Numbered from the stretch's first letter, positions 25,415 through 33,522 are shown. The stretch is DNA of 44,346 bases from Blastocatellia bacterium (GCA_019695185.1 JAIBAN010000068.1:1-44346); one strand, 5' to 3'. Notes: generated by a model not told the origin, from the sequence alone. A program made the numbers and translations.

Positions 25415-26870
25415 GAAACAACTAATTTTCGCCCATAGTGAGAATCGACTAGGTAACCGGTATGAGTTGCTTGACTGTCTGGGAGATGGTTCTCATGGAA
25501 GTGTTTGGCGTGCCCAACGGTTATCTGATGGAATGATTGTAGCCGTGAAAATTCCACGGGAACAAGGAGCCAAGAGTGAGGACTTGGCGGAGGGTTCACG
25601 ATTGATTGGTCAGCCAAGTCACCCAAATGTGGTCGGAGTCTATTGGATGGGGCGTGTGCCTCCGAGCATGGAGTGGTATGCCATTGAGATGGAATACTTC
25701 CCGAGCGTAACCTTGGCTCATCTGCTTGAAGGAGGCGACCAAGGTTTGGTTGCCAGCTATGAACGCTTGTTTCGGTACTACCATCTGATTCTTCAAGGTG
25801 TGAACCATCTTCACCGTTTGGGTATGTGCCACGGTGACATCAAACCTCACAATATATTGATCTCAGGTGAAAACCTCAAACTGACGGATTTCGGTTGCAG
25901 TGTGCTCCCAGAGGATATGTACACCAGAGCCAGAGAAAATGGCGGGACGATTTTATATTCTGCTCCGGAAATCGTTGGTTCAGCAGTGAAAGAAAGGAAT
26001 TCCTCCGTTTTTTTTCAGGCAGATATATACAGCTTAGGGGTCCTTTTATATCACCTCGTTACCAACCGACTTCCCCATGACACACTCAGCCAGGTTGCAA
26101 GACATAGCCCATTCCCCCGTCCGCGTGAAATCAACCATTCGGTTTCACCTGCAATCGAAGAATTTATTCTTCGATGTCTGGAAGTGAGTCCTTCCCAGCG
26201 TTGGGCATCGGTGGTTGAAATGCTCCCAGCCTTTCAAAAGGCTTGGAAATATCAAACTGATTACCAACCAATCCGGATTTTACCCAAAAAACAAACACCG
26301 ACTGAAGACTGGTCATCGCAGGCACTTCGTCTGTTAAGTGAAAATGCCTTTAGCCAAGCTGAAAACGTGGCTTTTTCCGAGTTTGAAATGACTCGTGATA
26401 CGCAAGCCTTTTTGATCATGGTAAAAGCCGCCTTTCGTGATCAACGTTACTTTGAGTGCATTCATTTTTTTCAATCCAACCAAGATCAGCTTGATCACTC
26501 GTCGCCGTTATTTGCTGAACTCCTTCGGTATTACCTTGATGCTTTAATCGAAACCCGTCAAATCCGGGAAGCAGAACGAATCATTCTTGATTGTTTGAAA
26601 GTAGAGGGGGAGAAGCCTTCCTTGCAGTTGAAACACGCTTCATTACTGGCTGTTCAAGGGCGGTATCAGGAGGCTTGTGAGGTTTTAATGAAACTGAATC
26701 GGGAATTGCCTCAGCGCCCTGAAATCCTCAAGCGGTTAGTCATGATTTACGAGCAGCTACGAGACCTTGGAAAAGCGGCTTCCTTCCTAAAAGCATATCG
26801 CAAGCTTTTGCCTGAAGATCGGTGGGCACAAGTCAAGTTTGAAAAATTTGAGAGTTTGGGGATGCGATGA
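25407..26870 (+). CDS. Ser/Thr protein kinase with C-terminal helical (TPR-like) repeats
   Basis: Residues 20 to about 280 form a Hanks-type kinase: glycine loop L-G-D-G-S-H-G-S-V at 25-33, Lys48 in V-A-V-K, catalytic H-G-D-I-K-P-H-N with Asp144 and Asn149, D-F-G at 161-163 and A-P-E at 186-188. The Arg of the usual H-R-D is Gly, so activation may not depend on activation-loop phosphorylation. From about residue 300 the sequence becomes paired helices with TPR-like spacing (A-L-I-E-T-R-Q-I-R-E-A-E-R-I-I, G-R-Y-Q-E-A-C-E-V-L). There is no transmembrane segment, so it is cytoplasmic. As the last gene, overlapping the nuclease-like gene, it probably signals within the defence complex, as kinases do in Pgl/BREX and MADS-type systems. 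Confidence 0.92.
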   Translation: MSRKQLIFAHSENRLGNRYELLDCLGDGSHGSVWRAQRLSDGMIVAVKIPREQGAKSEDLAEGSRLIGQPSHPNVVGVYWMGRVPPSMEWYAIEMEYFPSVTLAHLLEGGDQGLVASYERLFRYYHLILQGVNHLHRLGMCHGDIKPHNILISGENLKLTDFGCSVLPEDMYTRARENGGTILYSAPEIVGSAVKERNSSVFFQADIYSLGVLLYHLVTNRLPHDTLSQVARHSPFPRPREINHSVSPAIEEFILRCLEVSPSQRWASVVEMLPAFQKAWKYQTDYQPIRILPKKQTPTEDWSSQALRLLSENAFSQAENVAFSEFEMTRDTQAFLIMVKAAFRDQRYFECIHFFQSNQDQLDHSSPLFAELLRYYLDALIETRQIREAERIILDCLKVEGEKPSLQLKHASLLAVQGRYQEACEVLMKLNRELPQRPEILKRLVMIYEQLRDLGKAASFLKAYRKLLPEDRWAQVKFEKFESLGMR

Positions 26871-26890
26871 CTATGGGAGAGCATCACATT

Positions 26891-27544
26891 TTACACAATT
26901 CTTGCCAATCGTTTGATCTGCATTGCTTTGAATTTCCCTCCCCGCCGCGCCACAAAGCCGAGCCGGTTGAGTTCATCAGCGATTTTGCCGTAACTCCAAC
27001 CTTTTTCCCGTAAGGGGCCGATGATAGCGGCTGCCTTGCGGTTATGTTCATGGGTGCGGGCATTGTGGATGCGGGCCTGGGTTCCTTTGGCTTTGGCTTC
27101 AGGTGTCAGGTTTTCCGGTTTGCCCAGAACAACACCTCGTTCTTTGAGCGAGCGGAGCGCTTCCCTGGTCCGTTTGGAAATCATCTCCCGTTCCTGTTCG
27201 GCCAGCGCCGCTAAGATGTGGACCGTGAATTTGTTGGCGGTCGGCATGTCACCGGCGATGAAATCCACCCCCGCTTCCATCAGGTTAGCGATAAAGGCCA
27301 CGTTGTGCGACAGCCGGTCGAGTTTGGCAATCAGCAGGGTCGCCCCGGTCTGCCGGCAATGGGCCAGGGCCTGCAACAGTTCGGGCCGGTTGTTTTTCCG
27401 CCCGCTTTCAATGTCGGTATATTCGGCAATCACCTGGCCCGCTTTGGCAGTTGTTTCGACAATCCGGCGCTGGGCTTCCAGCCCGAGTCCTGACTGTCAC
27501 TGTTTCTGCGTGCTCACCCGGTAATAGGCAATGTAGCGGTTCAT
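26891..27544 (-). pseudogene. Serine recombinase (resolvase/invertase) interrupted by an in-frame TGA
   Basis: From the ATG at 27544, with GGGGAG 9 nt upstream, the frame reads M-N-R-Y-I-A-Y-Y-R-V-S-T-Q-K-Q, then TGA at 27497-27499, then Q-S-G-L-G-L-E-A-Q-R-R-I-V and a complete resolvase: A-K-L-D-R-L-S-H-N, A-A-L-A-E-Q-E-R-E-M-I-S-K-R-T and a C-terminal helix-turn-helix. In relatives the stop position is commonly Gly (K-Q-G-Q-S-G), one base from TGA. A downstream GTG at 27433 could give a 180-residue product, but this lacks the catalytic Ser at position 10. It is probably inactive. It converges on the kinase gene with a 20-bp gap. Confidence 0.85.
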
Positions 27545-28037
27545 TCTTTTGGCTCCCCTTCCCTGCTTGGTCGGTTCCTCTTATTTTTGTGTCCGATAAC
27601 TGTATGTATGTACATTTATTTTTCAATTGATTACAGGTATAAAGAAAGCCAGGGACGCGAAATCAAGGGCCAACCACGGTCATGGCAACGATTCACCGTT
27701 ATGCCGAGCTCGGCATAAGTACGAATCGTTGCCATGATCGAACCACCATATCTCGGGTATGGCAACGAAAGCTGAATTGAAACGCCATTTGTCCTAAACC
27801 ATTCATCAAATGGCGGCTATCAAAACTTTTCCGTGGTTTTCCTCCCTCCTGGCTTCCCTTTCGCAGTCCTTCTTTCCCCTTAACGGAGGTTTTCCGGTAA
27901 ATGTGTTTGGTATCGCTCCCCACTCAGCGGCACTCCTGGTCAGAGGTGCATGAAACAAACTCTGAAAGGCTATTGAAGAGTGTTTTTCTTTATCCTGCCA
28001 GGGAAATCCTGTATGGTAAGTACCGGAGGAAAGAGGA
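27545..28037. other. Intergenic region between resolvase and toxin-antitoxin pair
   Basis: No gene is visible. It holds the 58-bp dyad at 27680-27737, a third ATGGCAACGA at 27759-27768 and, at its right end, the ribosome-binding site GGAGGAAAGAGGA of the antitoxin gene. Confidence 0.5.
27680..27737. repeat. 58-bp imperfect palindrome, possible resolvase (res) site
   Basis: Two 29-bp arms meet between 27708 and 27709. The outer 15 bp (TCATGGCAACGATTC) and the inner 10 bp (TTATGCCGAG) pair perfectly; only the 4 bp between them (ACCG against GTAC) do not. It lies about 135 bp upstream of the broken resolvase gene, the usual place for a res site. A cruciform-forming regulatory element is an alternative. 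Confidence 0.7.
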
Positions 28038-28289
28038 ATGTTGCAACAAATTGACATCGCCGAAGTCCAGGCGCATTTGAGCGAATTGCTGGAAAAGGTC
28101 ATTCAGGGCGATGAAATCCTGATTATGCAAAATGAGAAGCCGCTTGTCAGAATGCTCCCCGCACTGGCTGCGCCGTGTCCGGAGTCTCCCAAGCCGCCCC
28201 GCCCGGCCCCTGGCCTTGCCAAAGGCCGCGTTCACCTGACGACTGATTTCAACGATTCGTTCGAAGACTACAGCGACGACATCCCATGA
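28038..28289 (+). CDS. Phd/YefM-type antitoxin (VapB-like)
   Basis: The 83-residue protein would bind and silence the PIN toxin encoded next and repress the operon. Residues 1-45 (I-D-I-A-E-V-Q-A-H-L-S-E-L-L-E-K-V, G-D-E-I-L-I-M-Q-N-E-K-P-L-V-R-M-L-P) are a typical Phd/YefM DNA-binding domain. The acidic C-terminus (F-N-D-S-F-E-D-Y-S-D-D-I-P) is the toxin-binding tail. A strong GGAGGA site precedes the ATG. The stop overlaps the toxin ATG (ATGA), as in many toxin-antitoxin operons. Confidence 0.88.
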   Translation: MLQQIDIAEVQAHLSELLEKVIQGDEILIMQNEKPLVRMLPALAAPCPESPKPPRPAPGLAKGRVHLTTDFNDSFEDYSDDIP

Positions 28290-28672
28290 AGTTTGTCATT
28301 GATACCCACACTTTTCTTTGGCTGACGAGTGGCGACCCGCAATTAAGCCAGACTGCCCTTGATCTTTTACAGGACGCCGAATCCGAAATTTGGTTGAGTG
28401 AAGTCAGCCTGTGGGAAATCGCCATCAAAATGAATATCGGCAAGCTGACCTTGAGTGATGCGTTTGAAATCTTCATTGCCGAGCAAACAGCCGCCTACCG
28501 GATAGATATTTTGGACGTGACGGTAGCTCATCTTTCAAAACTGATTTCCCTTCCACTCCATCACCGGGACCCCTTTGACCGGCTCCTGGTTGCCCAGGCG
28601 TTGGCTGAAAACCTGCCGTTCGTGAGCATTGATGCCAAACTTGATGCCTACGGTGTCAATCGTATTTGGTAG
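28286..28672 (+). CDS. vapC: PIN-domain ribonuclease toxin (VapC family)
   Basis: This 128-residue PIN protein would cleave RNA when freed from its antitoxin. The acidic metal-binding residues are visible: Asp6 in V-I-D-T-H, Glu in L-W-E-I-A-I-K near residue 53, Asp residues in H-R-D-P-F-D-R-L-L-V-A-Q, and Asp in F-V-S-I-D-A. The length and the H-R-D-P-F-D motif match the plasmid-addiction type of VapC. It is coupled to the antitoxin by an ATGA overlap. The pair probably stabilises the plasmid-like block. Confidence 0.92.
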   Translation: MKFVIDTHTFLWLTSGDPQLSQTALDLLQDAESEIWLSEVSLWEIAIKMNIGKLTLSDAFEIFIAEQTAAYRIDILDVTVAHLSKLISLPLHHRDPFDRLLVAQALAENLPFVSIDAKLDAYGVNRIW

Positions 28673-29124
28673 AGTGACCCTTTTCGGTTGTCTTTTTTTT
28701 CACTCGCCGGTTTTGGGCTGCTGTTTGGTGGCTTGTCCCAATCCAAAAAACCGAATGTTCCTGACGCCAATTGTTCGGCAAGTCAATCAAATGTTTGTAC
28801 CCAAAGGCGGATTTGATGGTATTTTGGCCATAGGAAACCCTTCCCTCCGCGATTCAAACGCTTCTACGGGCAAATAAACCGAAATCAGGTTTTTTTCACA
28901 CCTGCTTCCTTTGTAATCTAAATCTTTGACAGACAGGCCGTATTCAGCCCACCACAACCTGTTGGTTCCTATAAGTTATTGAAATTAAATATAATTATAC
29001 ATCTGATAAGCAAAATCACACTTAACTTGTCTGCTTCGTTATGAACCCATGAAAAGTCCACGAGGCAAAACCCCCCACCGCCATTCACCTGAAAACTATT
29101 TTGCGTCCAAGTGTCTTCTTGGGG
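28673..29124. other. Gap between vapC and the partition genes
   Basis: I see no gene. A T-run (eight T) follows the vapC stop within about 25 bp and may end transcription, but the preceding stem is weak. The later part is AT-rich. Confidence 0.4.
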
Positions 29125-29427
29125 TTATTTTTTTTCACCGGTCAATTCGGCAATGGACTTTAGCCCACGGTTTTTCAATACCAGGTCAATCCCTTCCAGA
29201 TAATAATCATGTAGCTTTTTGTGCTCGACAAACGCCAAATGTCTCAGTTGTTCATGCACCTGCACAGGCAGGTAAAGCGTCTGGTACACAATTGGTTTCT
29301 TCTTTTTTCCGGGCGTAATTGGTGGGTTTTCCAGACTTTCGACGACCAAAGTGGAGGGAGACTGTACGTTGTCCGGTTCGGTTGAAGCAATGAACAGGGT
29401 GTCAAGCGAGGTTCGTTTCTTTGGCAT
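29125..29427 (-). CDS. Small RHH-type partner of ParA (centromere-binding candidate)
   Basis: The 100-residue product starts 26 bp inside the parA frame, so the two are translated together. A flexible Pro/Ser-rich N-terminus leads into K-K-P-I-V-Y-Q-T-L-Y-L-P-V-Q-V-H-E-Q-L and H-K-K-L-H-D-Y-Y-L-E-G-I-D-L-V-L, which fit a beta strand and two helices of a ribbon-helix-helix dimer. Small ParB-type proteins of class Ib partition systems (ParG/omega type) have this layout. It would bind the centromere repeats and activate ParA. Confidence 0.7.
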   Translation of the reverse strand: MPKKRTSLDTLFIASTEPDNVQSPSTLVVESLENPPITPGKKKKPIVYQTLYLPVQVHEQLRHLAFVEHKKLHDYYLEGIDLVLKNRGLKSIAELTGEKK

Positions 29428-30049
29428 AACGCACTTTTCCTACTTTGTTTCCAATCCATTCCCACAAAGCGCGGATTTCTGCCGCTGCTTTGCCTTCCGG
29501 TTCAAATTCCGTGACTCCCAGCCCTGCTCCTTGCGCATCCTGATAGGCATTGCGCATGACAATATGGATTGGGCAGACCATTCCGAGTACACCCAACCCT
29601 TGCTCTGCTTCCTTAATCCGGTAGGAACGCGGAGGTGTTTGGGTCAACACAAATGCTGCTGCCTTGCCCAAACGCTTGATGGTTTCCACTGTCGTCGGCG
29701 TCGCCTTCATATCAGCCGGCGATGGCCGGCAAGGAATCACACATAGATGTGAATGTCGGATAGCTGCTGCCTGCCCTGGCTCATCCCGCCCTGGTGTGTC
29801 TATGAGCACCCAATCGTACTTTTTAGTATTGGCTGCTTCCAACGCCTTTTCCAAATCGGTCGCTCCAATTTTTATTAGTTGCGGCGTATTGCTTTCCCGA
29901 TCCTGATACCATGCTTCTGCTGTCGCCTGTTCATCTAAATCCAGCAGCAACACTCGCGCCCCGGTCTGCATTGCCGCTACCGCGCAATGAATGACAAGCG
30001 TGGTTTTTCCGCTCCCGCCCTTTTGTGTCACAAAACTGATAATGTGCAT
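29402..30049 (-). CDS. parA: ParA-family partition ATPase
   Basis: The deviant Walker A K-G-G-S-G-K-T-T begins at residue 10, followed by V-L-L-L-D-L-D-E-Q-A and W-V-L-I-D-T-P-G, the classical ParA/MinD signatures. At 215 residues with no N-terminal DNA-binding domain it belongs to the small ParA (type Ib) class. It moves plasmid copies over the nucleoid together with the overlapping RHH protein. The repeat-rich AT region right upstream is the likely centromere and promoter. Confidence 0.92.
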   Translation of the reverse strand: MHIISFVTQKGGSGKTTLVIHCAVAAMQTGARVLLLDLDEQATAEAWYQDRESNTPQLIKIGATDLEKALEAANTKKYDWVLIDTPGRDEPGQAAAIRHSHLCVIPCRPSPADMKATPTTVETIKRLGKAAAFVLTQTPPRSYRIKEAEQGLGVLGMVCPIHIVMRNAYQDAQGAGLGVTEFEPEGKAAAEIRALWEWIGNKVGKVRYAKETNLA

Positions 30050-30300
30050 AGTCTTGATACATTACCAGTTTTATCTACAAGTGTATAGGTGGATAATGGT
30101 ATATGCTTACAGGCTTACAATTTTATAAGTTTGTAAAATTATAAGCTTATAAATGTATAAGGCTGTAAGTATACAAGTGTATAGCCTTGTAAAATTGCAA
30201 ATCCAAAGTCGTTTGCTTCAATCTGAATTCAAAGAAAAAATGCTGTGATTTGTATATGTATGAAAAAATGGATTTTCATACATAAGTATTTCAAATAAGA
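30050..30300. promoter_or_regulatory. AT-rich repeat region upstream of parA, candidate centromere (parS/parC)
   Basis: The stretch is full of short repeats: ACAAGTGTATAG occurs twice (near 30078 and 30173), and variants of TATAAG, CTTACA and TTGTAA recur in both orientations around the palindrome TATAAGCTTATA. CTTACAGGCTTA and TAAGGCTGTAAG face each other across the central part. Such repeat sets upstream of a small parA are usual for plasmid centromeres and autoregulation. Confidence 0.55.
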
Positions 30301-30348
30301 TACCGAAAGTGAAGCCACCCCATCTGACGACCTGGAGGTATCCGCTGT

Positions 30349-31323
30349 ATGAACCCACCCGATCCGCCAAACCAGGACCACTCTATGCTGATTTCAGCCC
30401 CCCCGGCCTTTTCCCTGCCGGAATTCTACCAACTGGCCGAGGTTCCCCCGGAAATGGAATTTCTCGGCAATATCGAAAATCTGGGAACCCAGCGCATCTA
30501 TGCGGATGCGGTCCGGGATTTCATGACGTTTTTTGGGCTCAACCAGGCTGGACAGTTCCGGACCGTGACACGGGCGCACGTGATTGCCTGGCGGCAATCA
30601 CTCAAGACCCGCAACCTGTCCCCAACCACCATCCGTCGCAAGTTGTCGGCCCTCTCCGCCCTGTTCCGGTATCTCTGCGAGCGCAATGCCGTGCTCATCA
30701 ATCCGGTGGACGGGGTGCAGCGCCCCAAAGACGGTGCCAACGAAGGCAAAACTCCGGCCATCGGCGATGCAGAGGCTCGCAGGCTCTTGAATGCCCCACC
30801 GTTGAACACACTGAAAGGCAAGCGTGACCGCGCCATTTTATCCCTGCTGCTCTATCACGGGTTGCGGCGGGCCGAAGTTGCCACCCTGAGTATTGAAGAC
30901 CTGCACACACGCAGTGGGGTTACGCATCTGCGCGTTCACGGCAAAGGTGGCAAAATCCGCTATGTGCCGGTGCATTTTGACAGTTTGGAAAAGATCACGG
31001 CCTATTTGGACGTATCCGGGCATGGAAGTGACCGCAAATCATCGCTGTTTCTCCCGATTCGGGACGCTGAAGAGGTCAAACCCCTCACCGCTCAGGCTAT
31101 TTATTACTTGGTAAAACAGTACGCGGCAGCCGTCGGAATTGACGCGGCAGCCTGTCGTCCCCACGCACTCCGGGCAACGATGGCGACCAATGCCCTGGAC
31201 CACGGCGCGGACATTGCCAAGGTGCAGGAGGTTTTAGGTCATTCCAGTATTGCCACCACGCGGCTGTATGACCGCCGTTCGACGAGGCCGCAGGACAGCC
31301 CGGTGTTTCTGGTAAAGTTTTGA
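30349..31323 (+). CDS. XerC/XerD-like tyrosine recombinase
   Basis: GGAGG lies 10 nt before the ATG. The N-terminal SAM-like domain (Y-A-D-A-V-R-D-F-M-T-F-F, R-K-L-S-A-L-S-A-L-F-R-Y-L) precedes a catalytic domain with Arg173 in H-G-L-R-R, Lys199 in V-H-G-K-G-G-K, His272 and Arg275 in H-A-L-R, His298 in L-G-H-S-S and Tyr307 in L-Y-D-R-R. All five catalytic positions are kept. At 324 residues it is Xer-like and may resolve plasmid multimers or integrate cassettes. It is divergent from parA and lies between the partition genes and a toxin-antitoxin pair. Confidence 0.92.
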   Translation: MNPPDPPNQDHSMLISAPPAFSLPEFYQLAEVPPEMEFLGNIENLGTQRIYADAVRDFMTFFGLNQAGQFRTVTRAHVIAWRQSLKTRNLSPTTIRRKLSALSALFRYLCERNAVLINPVDGVQRPKDGANEGKTPAIGDAEARRLLNAPPLNTLKGKRDRAILSLLLYHGLRRAEVATLSIEDLHTRSGVTHLRVHGKGGKIRYVPVHFDSLEKITAYLDVSGHGSDRKSSLFLPIRDAEEVKPLTAQAIYYLVKQYAAAVGIDAAACRPHALRATMATNALDHGADIAKVQEVLGHSSIATTRLYDRRSTRPQDSPVFLVKF

Positions 31324-31341
31324 TAATATTTTAAAGTGATG

Positions 31342-31370
31342 TGGCAATTTGACTCACCACTGAATATAAT
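31342..31370 (+). promoter_or_regulatory. Putative promoter of the DUF1778/GNAT toxin-antitoxin operon
   Basis: A perfect TATAAT at 31365-31370 lies about 20 bp before the antitoxin start region. TGGCAA at 31342-31347 is a weak -35 at a 17-bp spacing; TTGACT at 31349-31354 is a better sequence but too close. An AGGAGG ribosome-binding site follows at 31380-31385. Confidence 0.5.
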
Positions 31371-31391
31371 AAATTAGAGAGGAGGGGTTTT

Positions 31392-31682
31392 ATGCCAACC
31401 CATCACACCCATGAAACGGACATCGCACGGCTTCACATGCGCTTGCCTGCCGCTGCCAAGGAGAAAATCGAACAGGCTGCCACCCTGTCCGGCTTGACTC
31501 TAACGGATTTCGCCATTCATACGTTGGTGCGTTCGGCGGATGAAGTGCTGGAACGTCACCGCATCCGCACGCTTTCCGACCGTGACCGCGACTTGTTTCT
31601 GGCCTTGCTGGAAGAAGACAGCGAGCCAAACGACGCCTTGCGCCAGGCAGCGGAACACTACCAACAACAGACCCGGAAATAA
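31392..31682 (+). CDS. DUF1778 antitoxin (TacA/AtaR-like)
   Basis: The protein begins as a ribbon-helix-helix domain (A-R-L-H-M-R-L-P, K-E-K-I-E-Q-A-A, L-T-D-F-A-I-H-T-L), the DUF1778 signature, and continues with a charged toxin-binding tail. F-L-A-L-L-E-E-D near residue 75 is typical. AGGAGG lies 6 nt before the ATG. It would neutralise the acetyltransferase encoded 2 bp downstream and repress the shared promoter. Confidence 0.92.
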   Translation: MPTHHTHETDIARLHMRLPAAAKEKIEQAATLSGLTLTDFAIHTLVRSADEVLERHRIRTLSDRDRDLFLALLEEDSEPNDALRQAAEHYQQQTRK

Positions 31683-31684
31683 CT

Positions 31685-32173
31685 GTGTGCTACCTGATCG
31701 AATCTTTGGGAAAACACCACGACCGCGATGAGTTTGATTGCGAAGAAGACAGCCTCAACGATTTCCTCAAGCGGTTTGCCCGCCAGAACGACGAGCGCGG
31801 GCTGGGCCGCACCTTTGTGGCTGTTTTACCAGAAGCTGCAAAAATCCAAGGCTATTACACTCTTGCCAGTGGCGCGCTGGCCTTTGATGCGTTACCTGAA
31901 AAACTCCCCCGCTATCCGGTTCCGGTCGCGCATTTGGGGCGCTTGGCCGTGGACAAAACAGCCAAGGGCCAAGGGCTGGGTGCTTTCCTTTTGTTGGACG
32001 CCCTGAAAAAGTCCCTCAAAGTTGCTGACCAGCTCGGCGTTTACGCGGTCGAGGTTTACGCTCTCAGCGCCCAGGCCAAAGCCTTTTATCTGAAATATGG
32101 ATTTCGCCCTTTGCTTGATGATGAGTTTCACCTCTATCTGTCCATGAAAGCCGTGCGTAAACTTGGCTTGTAA
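31685..32173 (+). CDS. GNAT acetyltransferase toxin (TacT/AtaT-like)
   Basis: The start is GTG, 2 bp after the antitoxin stop. The 162-residue product shows the family features: F-D-C-E-E-D-S-L-N-D-F-L near the N-terminus, the strand L-G-R-L-A-V-D, the acetyl-CoA loop G-Q-G-L-G (residues about 98-102), and the C-terminal A-K-A-F-Y-L-K-Y-G-F. Known members acetylate aminoacyl-tRNA and stop translation when freed from the DUF1778 antitoxin. Confidence 0.93.
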   Translation: MCYLIESLGKHHDRDEFDCEEDSLNDFLKRFARQNDERGLGRTFVAVLPEAAKIQGYYTLASGALAFDALPEKLPRYPVPVAHLGRLAVDKTAKGQGLGAFLLLDALKKSLKVADQLGVYAVEVYALSAQAKAFYLKYGFRPLLDDEFHLYLSMKAVRKLGL

Positions 32174-32360
32174 CTTGGGTTGTGAACATTATGGCCGACG
32201 CCAAATCGGCATCATCCTTGCCTACGGCCAGGACGAAGCTAACACGCGGTTCCTGCTGGAAGGCATTGAGGGGAAACCTCTCACTGCCCACTACCCCGAA
32301 ACCGGCAAGAACTGGAACGAGGCATTACTGGACGCACCCACACGGAACGGTTACAAATAA
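32163..32360 (+). pseudogene. Toprim-like remnant of a plasmid primase or relaxase
   Basis: A short frame without a good start overlaps the toxin end. I-I-L-A-Y-G-Q-D-E-A followed by G-K-N-W-N-E-A-L-L resembles the end of a Toprim domain (usually D-x-D-E-A-G ... K-D-W-N-E-x-L) found in plasmid primases and mobilisation proteins. Only about 55 residues remain and the key acids are partly changed, so it is probably debris. Confidence 0.4.
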
Positions 32361-32390
32361 AGGTACACCTCACCCCAGGGAACCAAAACG

Positions 32391-33455
32391 ATGACCCGGA
32401 AAAAAACACCACAGCGCCAATCGCCATCCAATGTGGACAATGTGAAACGGCTGGACGAGTACCAGCAGGAAAAGCCCATGCAGCTTGACCTTTTTGAAAT
32501 GCTTGGCCTTGAGAGCAAATCCTATAGCCGCACGATTGAACTGTACGACTTCATCCCCAAGTATTTTTGGGGAAAGGTCGAACGCATCAATGGTGAATTT
32601 CTCCGCAGTGTAGAGCGTGATTTTGAATGTCGGGGAAAAAAATACAAAGTTCGCATCAATCCGGCCAGGGTTCAGGGAAAGAACGGCAAGGATCGTGATT
32701 ACTATCCTGGCCAGCGCGAGGAAGCGGTAGAGGATGGGCTACGAAAATTGGTGGCGGAAGGGCAAGGGAAATTTCTGGACAGCCAGGCCGGAGTCGTCTT
32801 CACCCTGTACCAGCTACAGCAGACATTGAAGCAAGCAAACCATACCTACAGTTACGATGAAATCAAGGAAGCCCTGCAAATCTGCAAACGCACGACGTTG
32901 ATAGTAACCAGTGAAGACGGAACCTCCGTTTTAGAATCAAATATCTTTGAAACGTTGGGCCTTGCCACGTTTGAAGACTGGAAAATCAAAGGCAAGGACG
33001 CCAAGTGTTTTGTGCGGTTCAACGCGTTGGTGACGCGCGCAATTCAACAACTGGATTTCCGGCGATTCAATTATGAAAAGGCATGGTCTTATAAAAGCGT
33101 CATCGCTCGCCAGCTTCACAAGCGCATGTCACACCACTATACCCAAGCCGGTAAAGATAACAGCTACACCATTCGGTTAAATACGTTGATTCGGGATTTT
33201 GGAATAGCTCGCTGTCCCCAATTGCGCGACAATCTGAAAAAAGTCAAAGATGCACTTGAGGAAATGAAGGAAAAAGGCATCGTGGACAAATACATAGTTG
33301 AACCCGTTGTGGACACCAAGAAACACAATAAATTGGAAGACGCCAAAATTACCCTTTACACCACCTACGAGTTTGACATGGAAATGATGGAAGCCAACCG
33401 GTCACGGAAAAATCCCCCACCTTCCCCGCCCCCGGTTTTATTTCCAAAACGCTAA
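32391..33455 (+). CDS. repA: Plasmid replication initiator protein (Rep)
   Basis: The 354-residue protein begins after AGGGA, about 10 nt upstream. It has a charged N-terminal tail and two halves that look like winged-helix domains (T-L-Y-Q-L-Q-Q-T-L-K-Q-A, Y-D-E-I-K-E-A-L-Q-I-C-K-R-T-T-L-I-V, then Y-K-S-V-I-A-R-Q-L-H-K-R-M-S-H and R-D-F-G-I-A-R). These features fit iteron-binding RepA-type initiators. It is directly followed by nine iterons and DnaA boxes, which strongly supports the call. It would bind the iterons to open the origin and to control copy number. Confidence 0.88.
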   Translation: MTRKKTPQRQSPSNVDNVKRLDEYQQEKPMQLDLFEMLGLESKSYSRTIELYDFIPKYFWGKVERINGEFLRSVERDFECRGKKYKVRINPARVQGKNGKDRDYYPGQREEAVEDGLRKLVAEGQGKFLDSQAGVVFTLYQLQQTLKQANHTYSYDEIKEALQICKRTTLIVTSEDGTSVLESNIFETLGLATFEDWKIKGKDAKCFVRFNALVTRAIQQLDFRRFNYEKAWSYKSVIARQLHKRMSHHYTQAGKDNSYTIRLNTLIRDFGIARCPQLRDNLKKVKDALEEMKEKGIVDKYIVEPVVDTKKHNKLEDAKITLYTTYEFDMEMMEANRSRKNPPPSPPPVLFPKR

Positions 33456-33505
33456 AACTCATTTTTGAAAATAAGAAAACCAAGCCAAAAAATAAAAACT
33501 GGGCC

Positions 33506-33514
33506 TGTGGATAA
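33506..33514 (-). promoter_or_regulatory. DnaA box, perfect consensus
   Basis: TGTGGATAA is the complement of TTATCCACA, the exact DnaA-box consensus. It lies 8 bp before the first iteron. Confidence 0.8.
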
Positions 33515-33522
33515 TTTTCCAA

